A stretch of 36,578 nucleotides of DNA from a candidate division Zixibacteria bacterium RBG_16_53_22 (GTDB lineage: Bacteria; Zixibacteria; MSB-5A5; UBA10806): NCBI GenBank assembly GCA_001775395.1, contig MEWP01000159.1, forward strand, positions 1 through 36,578, in the 5' to 3' direction. The notes beneath the pieces were generated by a model. The model searched no databases and was not told the DNA's origin. It saw nothing but the letters and a program-made list of their open reading frames with translations. Positions 28,815 to 36,578 of the stretch are shown in pieces. Position 1 is the first letter of the stretch; every line of letters begins with the position of its first letter. A program made the position numbers and the translations under genes.

Positions 28815-29810
28815 CTAAATATGAAATTCGATAATATCGCCATCGGTAAGGACGAAATTATTTTTAACTCGCTGCCCCTCGAATTTGCCCTTGCCCCAGA
28901 TCTTGGCGAACTGAAACTTCTCCGCAAAGTCCTTGTGAAGCAGCCGGGCCGCGTCCTCCACCGTCCCGCCTATCGGAAGTATTATCGGGTCCGAGTATTC
29001 AGGCTCGTGCCCCACCCGCTTGGTGAAAACCCGCATTACCCCCAGCGCCGAAAAAACTGCCGCTTTGAAGTTATTTAAGGAATCATCATCCAGGATAGTA
29101 GTCGCGATGATCCGGAATTTCGGGTATCGGGCCTTGACCGTCTCCAGGGTCTTCTCCCAATCGCCGTCGAGATATTTGTGCGCGATAATAATCGCTTTCT
29201 TATACATAAACCTCGGATTCTCGATCTTATCGGGCTCTTCCGGGGCTAAAATAATCCCCTTTTCCTCCAGGAAACGCCCCAGCCTCTCAAGGCAGTCGAT
29301 TGTGTCGAATTCCGATATGTCGCAAACGACCGCCACCAGGTCGGCCTGACGGACGAGGTTTGGGAGGTAAGGGGGAGTCTGGTGCTCGGCGATCGGGGGT
29401 GTGTCGATAAGCTGGATCTGAACAGTCTCAAATGTCATCATGCCGGCCATCGGCTCATGCGTGGTGAACGGGTAATCGGCGATCATCGGCCTGGCGTTGG
29501 TCAGGCTTTCCAGTAGGCTGGATTTGCCGGAGTTCGGCGGGCCGATCAAAATCACCTGGGCGGCCCCCTCGCGCTCGATATGGGAATGGGGATCGGTACG
29601 ATGGGCGCCGTGCTTCTTGCCGCCGCCCTCCGCCTCTTTTTTCAGCCTGGCAATCTTGGCCTTCATATCGGCCTGCAGTTTGTCGGTGCCCTTATGCTTG
29701 GGCATGATAGCAAGAAGCTCTTTGGCCAGCCGAAGCTTCTCATTGATGTCGCTCTCCTTATTGAACTGGCGCTCGAGCTCGTAGTATTGGGGCGGCAAAT
29801 TCGCAGGCAT
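28815..29810 (-). CDS. OBG/DRG-type GTPase with TGS domain
   Basis: VILIGPPNSGKSSLLESLTNARPMIADYPFTTHEPMAGMM; C-terminal TGS (ILPIGGTVEDAARLLHKDFAEKFQFAKIWG). Confidence 0.93.
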   Translation of the reverse strand: MPANLPPQYYELERQFNKESDINEKLRLAKELLAIMPKHKGTDKLQADMKAKIARLKKEAEGGGKKHGAHRTDPHSHIEREGAAQVILIGPPNSGKSSLLESLTNARPMIADYPFTTHEPMAGMMTFETVQIQLIDTPPIAEHQTPPYLPNLVRQADLVAVVCDISEFDTIDCLERLGRFLEEKGIILAPEEPDKIENPRFMYKKAIIIAHKYLDGDWEKTLETVKARYPKFRIIATTILDDDSLNNFKAAVFSALGVMRVFTKRVGHEPEYSDPIILPIGGTVEDAARLLHKDFAEKFQFAKIWGKGKFEGQRVKNNFVLTDGDIIEFHI

Positions 29811-29998
29811 TTTGTGACCTCCGAAAAATCATAATCCAAAATAGCCCCGATTTCAAGTCAAAATCGAGAGATGGCGCTTTATGTTATTAAATCAAAGGCA
29901 CAATCCACTTGCGTTGGACATTTCATTATGATAAGTTTTCTTGTGCTTCCTGGGGAATGTGGTATAAAGCATTAATTTTAGCAAATGAGGTCGTGAGA

Positions 29999-32566
29999 AT
30001 GAGAAAGGTATTGATAATTGCTGGCATCGTGGTATTGGTCGTCATAGGTGCCCTGATCGCCATCCCACTAATCTTTAAGCCTCAAATTGTCAGGATGGTC
30101 AAGGAGAAAGCCAACCAGAGCATTAATGCCAATCTCGATTTCAAAGGTGTCGGGATCAGCCTTATCCGAAATTTCCCCAACGCCAGTCTGACTATCGACG
30201 ATCTGGTCATAGTCAACCGGGAGCCTTTTGCCGGAGATACCCTGGCGCAGATCCGCAAGTTTGAGCTTTCCCTGAATCTGAGCAAGCTTCTTTTCAAGCG
30301 GAAGGTCGAGGTTCTCTCGCTGACCATCGATGAACCGCGGATCTACGCGATGGTTCTGGATAACGGGCAGGCGAATTATATGATCATTCCCGAGGCCGAT
30401 GAGTCGCGGCCGACCGAAACCGACACGGCGGCCGCCATGGAGTTGGCTATCGAAGGATATAGAATCAAAAATGGTTCGCTTGCCTATATAAACGATTCCA
30501 CTAAAATGATCTTGCATGTGGCCGGGCTAAATCACGAAGGCTCCGGGGATTTTAGCCGGCAGACGTTCACTCTTTACACAAGGACTAACATCGACGAGAT
30601 CGATTTCAGCATGAAAGGCGTGCCTTATCTTAACGATGCCAATCTTCAAATGAAAGCCGACCTTCAAATGGATATGGCCCAAAATCGGTTCGCCTTTAAG
30701 GAAAATGAGATCAGGCTCAACGATCTGGCATTGAAATTCGACGGCTGGATTCAGTTGGCCGATGACAAAACCGAGCTCGATATGACTTTCAATGCCCCCA
30801 GCACCGAATTCAAAAGTATCCTTTCGATGGTACCAGCGATTTACCGGCGCGATTTCGGCAATCTTAGAGCCGAGGGCCGGATGAATCTCGAGGGGATAAT
30901 AAAGGGAGTCTACGGCAAAACGCAGTTTCCCATGGTCGACATCAAGCTCTTCGTGGATAATGGCACGTTCCAACATCCCGACTTGCCGACCCCGGTCAAG
31001 AATGTCGCGCTCGACTTTCAGGTGACCAATCCCGGGGTCACGGTGAACGAGACCGTGATCGATTTGAGGAGATTGCATCTGGAGATTGGAGATCAACCGA
31101 TCGACGCCCAGCTTCTGGTTCGGAATCCCGTCAAGGACCCATATGTCGATGGCCTGCTCAAGGGCAGGATCGATCTGGGGCAGGTTGGCAAATTCATGCC
31201 GCTGGGTGATACAATTAAGCTCGATGGCACTATTCAGTCCGATTTGACATTCCGCGGAACCGTCTCATCCGTACAGGAACAGCGCTATGATAATATAACC
31301 GCCAACGGCTCAGTGGCTCTCTCCAATATCAATTATTCCGCGCCTTCGATCCCTCAGCCGGTCATCATTCCAGCGGCCAACATCTCCTTTACGCCTCAGC
31401 AGGCCCGGCTGGAGCGATTCGATATGCAATTCGGCAGAAGCGATATCCACGCCAACGGCGGTCTAACCAATATGATTGGCTACATCCTGGGCGGCCAGAC
31501 CTTGAATGGCACCTTGACCCTGACATCGGGATACCTCGATCTCAATCCATTCCTGCAGCAGGAGAGCGGGGCAATCGCTGCGGTCGAACTTCCGGCCCGA
31601 GTTGATTTTGTCATGTCCGGCAGATTCGAGCAAATAGTAGTCAGCAATTTCAATCTCACCAATGTGCAAGGCCAATTGATATTGCGCGATCGCAAATTGA
31701 TGCTGATCGACCTCAAGGCCAATTTCCTCGAAGGTGAGATGGTGAGCAACGGCGCCTATACCTATGTCAAGCCCGGCAACCCTCATGTCGATTTCGACCT
31801 GAAGCTCTCCAAATTGAGTATCCCCGCCATGTACAAGAATATAGTCACGGTGCAGGCGTTTGCGCCGGTGGCCTCATTTATGAAAGGCTCGGTCAGCGGC
31901 GACCTTCAGCTCGACTCCGATCTCGGCGATTCGCTTAAGCCGATCTGGCAAACGATATCGAGCAAGGGGGCGCTGCAAATACCCGAGGCCAGGGTCGAGG
32001 GATTCGAACCGCTGAAGAAGATCGGCGAGGCGCTCAAATACGAAAGGCTGAAAAATCCCGGGTTCAGCAATTTCATGCCGAGCTTCGACATTGCCAAAGG
32101 TGTATTCAGCCTGAATCCCACGACATTGAAGATCGAGGGGTACGAGGCGATTCTTTCCGGATCAAACAGCCTCGACAAAACGATAAATTATCTAATGAAG
32201 CTCAATCTGCCGGCCTCGGCGGTGAAGGAGAATATAAACACCGCTCTGGCCGGCTTGATTAAGCAGGATGTCAATACCTTAACCGACGAGACTGTCGTCA
32301 TCGATGTTGGATTGACCGGCACTTTCTCGGATCCCAAGGTTCAGACGTCGCTGGCGCAGATTGCTAAGGGCGCCGGGGACCAACTTAAGCGCGCGGCGCA
32401 GGCCGAGGCCCAGCGGCGCCGCGAGGAGCTGGAACAGCAGGCCAGGGAGAAGGTGGCCGGGCAAAAAGAAGCGCTTCAGGATACGGTGAAAAAAGCGATC
32501 GAGGAGCGCACCAAGGGCCAGGCCGAGGATATCAAAAACCGGATTAAGGGGCTGTTCGGCAAGTAG
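29999..32566 (+). CDS. AsmA family protein
   Basis: N-terminal TM, ...KANQSINANLDFKGVGISLIRNFPNASLTIDDLVIVN, SLNLSKLLFKRKVEVLSLTIDEPRIYAMV; ATG 29999 preferred over 29909. Confidence 0.88.
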   Translation: MRKVLIIAGIVVLVVIGALIAIPLIFKPQIVRMVKEKANQSINANLDFKGVGISLIRNFPNASLTIDDLVIVNREPFAGDTLAQIRKFELSLNLSKLLFKRKVEVLSLTIDEPRIYAMVLDNGQANYMIIPEADESRPTETDTAAAMELAIEGYRIKNGSLAYINDSTKMILHVAGLNHEGSGDFSRQTFTLYTRTNIDEIDFSMKGVPYLNDANLQMKADLQMDMAQNRFAFKENEIRLNDLALKFDGWIQLADDKTELDMTFNAPSTEFKSILSMVPAIYRRDFGNLRAEGRMNLEGIIKGVYGKTQFPMVDIKLFVDNGTFQHPDLPTPVKNVALDFQVTNPGVTVNETVIDLRRLHLEIGDQPIDAQLLVRNPVKDPYVDGLLKGRIDLGQVGKFMPLGDTIKLDGTIQSDLTFRGTVSSVQEQRYDNITANGSVALSNINYSAPSIPQPVIIPAANISFTPQQARLERFDMQFGRSDIHANGGLTNMIGYILGGQTLNGTLTLTSGYLDLNPFLQQESGAIAAVELPARVDFVMSGRFEQIVVSNFNLTNVQGQLILRDRKLMLIDLKANFLEGEMVSNGAYTYVKPGNPHVDFDLKLSKLSIPAMYKNIVTVQAFAPVASFMKGSVSGDLQLDSDLGDSLKPIWQTISSKGALQIPEARVEGFEPLKKIGEALKYERLKNPGFSNFMPSFDIAKGVFSLNPTTLKIEGYEAILSGSNSLDKTINYLMKLNLPASAVKENINTALAGLIKQDVNTLTDETVVIDVGLTGTFSDPKVQTSLAQIAKGAGDQLKRAAQAEAQRRREELEQQAREKVAGQKEALQDTVKKAIEERTKGQAEDIKNRIKGLFGK

Positions 32567-32661
32567 AGACAGCCCGGATTCGACCTTGATTAAGGATCGG
32601 CATTACCTTATACTCATCGGCGCTTTTGCATATTCGGTCGTTTCATTTTTCGGAGGAATTA

Positions 32662-33222
32662 ATGCTCAGCACAAGTGATTTCAGGAAGGGGATGAAATTG
32701 GCGCTCGATGGGGAGCTCTATGTGATTGTCGATTTCCAGCATGCCAGGACCGCCCAGCGTCGGGCCAACGTCTGGACCAAGCTCAAACACCTTAAGACTG
32801 GACGTGTTCTGGAGAAGACATTTTCGGCCGGCGAAACGTTTAACGACCCCGAATTCACCGAGCGAGCCATGCAGTACCTCTACAACGACGGCGAGGCGTT
32901 TAATTTCATGGATTCCAGATCATACGAGCAAACGACGCTGTCGACTGAGCAGGTCGGCGATTCCAAATGGTACCTCCAGGAAAATGTCGAATATAAGATA
33001 ATGTTTTTCGAGGGAAACCCGATCGCCATCAATATGCCGTCAGCGGTAATCCTCAAGGTCATCGAGGCCGAGCCGGCGATCAAGGGCGATTCGGTTTCGA
33101 ACCTGACCAAGAATGTCAAGGTCGAGACCGGGCTGACAGTCCGCGCGCCCCTCTTCATTAAAGAGGGCGATTCCCTAAAAATCGATACCACCGAGGGGAA
33201 ATACCTCGAGCGGGTGTCATAA
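32662..33222 (+). CDS. efp: elongation factor P with atypical tip loop
   Basis: GGAGG ribosome-binding site; TSDFRKGMKLALDGELYVIVDFQHARTAQRRANVWTKLKHLKTGRVLEKTF...VTTGLTVRAPLFI-type EF-P C-terminus; three-domain length. Confidence 0.93.
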   Translation: MLSTSDFRKGMKLALDGELYVIVDFQHARTAQRRANVWTKLKHLKTGRVLEKTFSAGETFNDPEFTERAMQYLYNDGEAFNFMDSRSYEQTTLSTEQVGDSKWYLQENVEYKIMFFEGNPIAINMPSAVILKVIEAEPAIKGDSVSNLTKNVKVETGLTVRAPLFIKEGDSLKIDTTEGKYLERVS

Positions 33223-33239
33223 ATCCGCCTATTGATTCC

Positions 33240-33908
33240 TTGCAAGGCGATCTCTTATTCGGAGAACCCTATGGCGTCATCGGGGTCGATGAGGCCGGCA
33301 AAGGGGACTATTTCGGCCCGCTGGTGGTGGCGGCTTGTTTCGCCCATGAACAGATCGAGCGGGAGTTCGCGTCATTCGGTTTGAGAGAGAGCAAGAGAAC
33401 CTCCGACAGCCGGGCCTTTGTGCTTGAAAAACAGATCAAACGAATTTCGCCGCATCAGGTCATAGTTATCGGTCCCGAACGTTATAATGAGCTTCACGCC
33501 AAGATCAGGAATTTGAACAGGCTTTTGGCCTGGGGACATGCCCGGGCGCTGGAAAACCTCCTGGCGCAGGTCAATCCGATCGAGGTTATTTCCGACCAGT
33601 TCGGCGATAAGCGCCTGATTGAAAACGCCCTCATGGCCCGGGGGAGGGGAGTGAAATTGACTCAGATGCATCGGGCGGAGAGCGCTCCCGCGGTAGCGGC
33701 GGCCTCGATACTCGCCCGAGCCGAGTTTCTGAGGCGGCTGTCTGCCCTTTCGGCGCAATACGGCATGGAATTGCCTAAAGGAGCCGGCTCCATGGTCGAT
33801 GAGGCTGGCCGGAAATTCATAAAGGAAAAGGGACCCGATGAGCTTGTCATGATTGCCAAACTCCATTTTAAGAATACCCAGCGCATACTCGGTCGTGACG
33901 ACACCTGA
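33240..33908 (+). CDS. rnhC: ribonuclease HIII (TTG start on the track)
   Basis: YGVIGVDEAGKGDYFGPLVVAACFA matches the HIII-type (GKGDxFGPLV) active site; MHRAESAPAVAAASILARAEFL. Confidence 0.85.
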   Translation: MQGDLLFGEPYGVIGVDEAGKGDYFGPLVVAACFAHEQIEREFASFGLRESKRTSDSRAFVLEKQIKRISPHQVIVIGPERYNELHAKIRNLNRLLAWGHARALENLLAQVNPIEVISDQFGDKRLIENALMARGRGVKLTQMHRAESAPAVAAASILARAEFLRRLSALSAQYGMELPKGAGSMVDEAGRKFIKEKGPDELVMIAKLHFKNTQRILGRDDT

Positions 33909-34083
33909 TTTGGAGCGTCGCCCGGGATAGAAAAGGTCAAGTAACAGGACTTTCCCCGAAAACCGGGCATAATTTCTTCGAGCTTTAATAATTTCATAGG
34001 ATTAGGCTTTTCCAGATCTGAGAATGATGATTTTTCAAAAAGCCGAGAAAAAATCGGGGGTTATTAAGACACCCGAAGCAGTT

Positions 34084-34120
34084 CAGCAGGTTCGTAGGTC
34101 GTTTGACCGTGAACCTGCTG
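34084..34120. repeat. hairpin element 1 of intergenic structured cluster
   Basis: CAGCAGGTTC...GAACCTGCTG 10-bp perfect arms with inner GGTC-gttt-GACC. Confidence 0.75.
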
Positions 34121-34137
34121 GTTGAGAGGGCAAATGC

Positions 34138-34194
34138 GTGTCGGGTCGCGGCCATTTGGCCTACCCGGACGGGTCCGTATGGGCGACCCGACAC
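34138..34194. repeat. cloverleaf-like element 2 of intergenic structured cluster
   Basis: Outer GTGTCGGGTCGC/GCGACCCGACAC 12-bp perfect stem enclosing GGCC-attt-GGCC and ACCCG-ga-CGGGT hairpins. Confidence 0.75.
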
Positions 34195-34295
34195 AACCCA
34201 GAACGGGTCCGTCTGGACGAGGGCAGCTTAGTGAAAGCAGCAATAGGTATCTGTGTGATAATTTCGGGGAAACGCCTCTTACGTAATCCTTGATA

Positions 34296-34323
34296 TTGAA
34301 TACAAAGCGTTATAGATTATAAT
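34296..34323 (+). promoter_or_regulatory. putative sigma70-type promoter for the radical SAM gene
   Basis: TTGAAT, 16-nt spacer, consensus TATAAT. Confidence 0.45.
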
Positions 34324-34337
34324 CACCCTTAATCGGG

Positions 34338-35510
34338 GTGGTGGTCATGTTAGAGCCGACTGGAAATGAAATTTGCCGCAGGAACTTCCTCAAAGCCTCA
34401 GGCTTTTGCCTGGGATACTCACTTATCGGCGCGCCGATTTCGTTGCCGGGCGGAATGATCCGACCCTTGAGCGAAGTTGCCGCAGATAACAGCAAACTTG
34501 AGTATCATCCTGCCCAATTCTATAAGAAGCTGGCCGATCTGGAGATCGAATGTGAGCTCTGCCCCAGGAAATGCGCCGTGGGCGATAAGGAGCGGGGCTT
34601 TTGCGGAGTGAGGGAGAACAAGGGGGGAGAATATTACACTCTCGTCTATGGTAATCCCTGCTCGACGAATATCGACCCCATCGAGAAAAAACCATTCTTT
34701 CATTTCTTCCCCGGCTCATCGGCGTTCTCTATCGCCACCGCGGGATGCAACCTCAACTGCAAATTCTGCCAGAATTGGCAAATCTCGCAATTCCGGCCCG
34801 AGCAGATCCGCAGCATGAAATACTCGCCCGATGAGATCGCGTCCATGGCGCTGCAATACGGCTGCCGCTCGATCGCTTATACCTACTCCGAGCCGACTGT
34901 TTTCTACGAATATATGCTCGATTGCGCGATTGCGGCGGAACAGCGTGGCGTCAAGTCGGTCATGGTCTCGGCGGGATTTATTTCACCGGAGCCGATGAAA
35001 AAACTCCTGCCGCATCTGTCAGCAGTCAAGATCGATTTGAAGGCGTTTGATCAGGAATACTATTCGAATATCTGCAATGGCGAATTGAAACCGGTTCTCG
35101 ACACGCTGGTGCTGCTGAAAAACTCCGGAATCTGGTTTGAAATTGTTTACCTAATGCTTCCCACGCTGAACGACGACCCCGGGAAAATATCGAAGCTCTG
35201 TTCATGGATTATCGATGAGCTTGGCCCTGATATTCCGATTCATTTCACTCGATTTCATCCTGAATACCTGCTGAAAAACCTGCCATCGACTCCGATTGCA
35301 AGCCTGGAGCAAGCCTGCCAAATCGCCAGGAAAACCGGCCTGAATTACCCTTATGTCGGCAACGTCTACGGCCATAAATGGGAAAATACATATTGCCCTG
35401 GATGCCAATCAGAAATCATCACGAGATCCGGGTTTCAGGTAAGCTCAATTCTTATTGAGAATGGCCGCTGCAAGAAATGCGGGCGCCAGATTCCCGGCAT
35501 ATGGTCCTGA
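34338..35510 (+). CDS. AmmeMemoRadiSam system radical SAM enzyme with Tat-like signal
   Basis: CNLNCKFCQNWQIS CxxxCxxC cluster motif; CELCPRKCAVGDKERGFCGVREN N-terminal motif; C-terminal CPGC...CKKCG; N-terminal CRRNFLKASG plus hydrophobic stretch. Alternative start at 34347. Confidence 0.9.
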   Translation: MVVMLEPTGNEICRRNFLKASGFCLGYSLIGAPISLPGGMIRPLSEVAADNSKLEYHPAQFYKKLADLEIECELCPRKCAVGDKERGFCGVRENKGGEYYTLVYGNPCSTNIDPIEKKPFFHFFPGSSAFSIATAGCNLNCKFCQNWQISQFRPEQIRSMKYSPDEIASMALQYGCRSIAYTYSEPTVFYEYMLDCAIAAEQRGVKSVMVSAGFISPEPMKKLLPHLSAVKIDLKAFDQEYYSNICNGELKPVLDTLVLLKNSGIWFEIVYLMLPTLNDDPGKISKLCSWIIDELGPDIPIHFTRFHPEYLLKNLPSTPIASLEQACQIARKTGLNYPYVGNVYGHKWENTYCPGCQSEIITRSGFQVSSILIENGRCKKCGRQIPGIWS

Positions 35511-36578
35511 CCAACGGCCTTGGCTCAAAAGCGAACGCCATATTGCTGGGCGTCTGCTCATTGGGCACACAGGCTGTCGTCCTCAGGTTGACGCTGTCCT
35601 CGCAGAGCGGTGGCGAGATATACGCGGCGCTGGCGCTCGGCGGGTGGATTGCCTCGGTTGGGATGGGAGCGCTGCTGGGACGGATGCTCGGCGCGAAACA
35701 CCTCTCGACCGCCTGGCTTTTGTCGTCTATTATCAAACTTCCCGTGGCGGCCCTCATCTTTGTTTACCCCTCATTCTATACCGGGCTCTTGGATCCGATT
35801 AAGTTCCTTCCGCTTATTCTAATGGCCATTGCGCCGACCGGGCTGATCTACGGCGCCATTTTTTCTCTGATTATTTCACCAGAGGACAAGGCATCGATTA
35901 TTTACGGAGCCGAGGCCATCGGCTCGGTACTTGGAGGCCTTGGTGCGACTCTATGGGCCTTCGCAGGGCTGGGTGATTTTGGGCTTCTGGCGCTCCTCGT
36001 CGGAGTGGAGCTTGGGCTGGCATTCAAAAAGAGGGCTTTCCGATTTCTATTGCCGGCGCTGGGCCTCGTTGCCGGGCTCATTTTTTGGCCGGGGCTTGAG
36101 CGAGGCCTGAGCGAAATGCGATGGCCCGGATTCAAGGCGGAAATCATATCGCACGGGCCATCAGGTACCTGGATCAGGCTCGAACGTCAGGGCCAGGTCA
36201 CGATTATTCACAACGGCACGCAGATAGCGTCGATCCCCGACAGGCCAATGGCGGAGGAGGCGCTCTTCTGGCCGCTGTTATATCACCCCAATCCCCGAAA
36301 TATGCTGTTGATCGGGTTCGAAGGAATACCGGTTTCCGAATACTTGCCTGATGATATAAGAGCTCTTAGATTGCTGTTCGACCGCGCCTATCTCAGGATG
36401 AATGTCACTGATTCATCGGAAGTTATCTTCACCGATCCCCTGGGCTACTCGGGAGGGAAATTCGATATTGTTGCAGTTCGGCTCTACGGGGCGGCCAACC
36501 TGGCCGATTACAGATTTGAGACAGAGCGTTTTTTCAGGCGTTGCCGGCGCCTCCTAAATGAGGATGGAATCCTTTTCG
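35501..36578 (+). CDS. membrane-fused spermidine-synthase-like protein, 3' truncated by window edge
   Basis: Manually translated open frame from ATG 35501 to window end (absent from track, no stop): multi-TM N-terminus, then YHPNPRNMLLIGFEGIP...FDIVAVRLYGAANLADYRFETERFFRRCRRLLNEDGILF. Confidence 0.75.
   Translation, partial: MVLTNGLGSKANAILLGVCSLGTQAVVLRLTLSSQSGGEIYAALALGGWIASVGMGALLGRMLGAKHLSTAWLLSSIIKLPVAALIFVYPSFYTGLLDPIKFLPLILMAIAPTGLIYGAIFSLIISPEDKASIIYGAEAIGSVLGGLGATLWAFAGLGDFGLLALLVGVELGLAFKKRAFRFLLPALGLVAGLIFWPGLERGLSEMRWPGFKAEIISHGPSGTWIRLERQGQVTIIHNGTQIASIPDRPMAEEALFWPLLYHPNPRNMLLIGFEGIPVSEYLPDDIRALRLLFDRAYLRMNVTDSSEVIFTDPLGYSGGKFDIVAVRLYGAANLADYRFETERFFRRCRRLLNEDGILF

Noticed and set aside
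33994-34194. 66-aa minus-strand ORF
   Set aside because: Runs through the palindromic intergenic elements; no ribosome-binding site or family match

Overview
The window is a gene-dense, mostly + strand chromosomal segment from what looks like a diderm FCB-type lineage. The basis for that is Lol transport genes, a T9SS-type C-terminal sorting domain, NagZ/AnmK, KorABCD-type genes and an McsA-McsB-ClpC module; no taxonomy search was possible. Recognisable genes in order: GAF-GGDEF diguanylate cyclase (partial), nagZ, anmK, SpoIID-like, nitrilase-family hydrolase, ComEA-like, PilM-like, rsmD, coaD, lysS, lolC/E, lolD, mcsA, mcsB, clpC, uvrB, a lipoprotein, a small Cys-rich protein, a 2-oxoacid:ferredoxin oxidoreductase operon, an LVIVD/T9SS cargo protein flanked by intergenic repeats, then on the minus strand a QueT/YhhQ-like transporter, a membrane protein with a MerB-like C-terminus and fabL-like; then a three-gene cassette ending in a membrane-anchored PAS-LuxR regulator, a WYL-less HTH protein, YjbQ, a TGS GTPase, AsmA-like, efp, RNase HIII, a Tat-signal AmmeMemoRadiSam radical SAM enzyme, and a partial membrane-fused spermidine-synthase-like protein. 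No CRISPR array, tRNA or rRNA was seen. The observations most worth a second look are the five-TM protein with a winged helix and a MerB-like domain that lacks the catalytic cysteines, the EF-P with Gln in place of the modified tip Lys, the small-protein/multi-TM/membrane PAS-LuxR cassette, an 83-nt nested hairpin after a small zinc-ribbon-like gene, and clusters of palindromic intergenic repeats.
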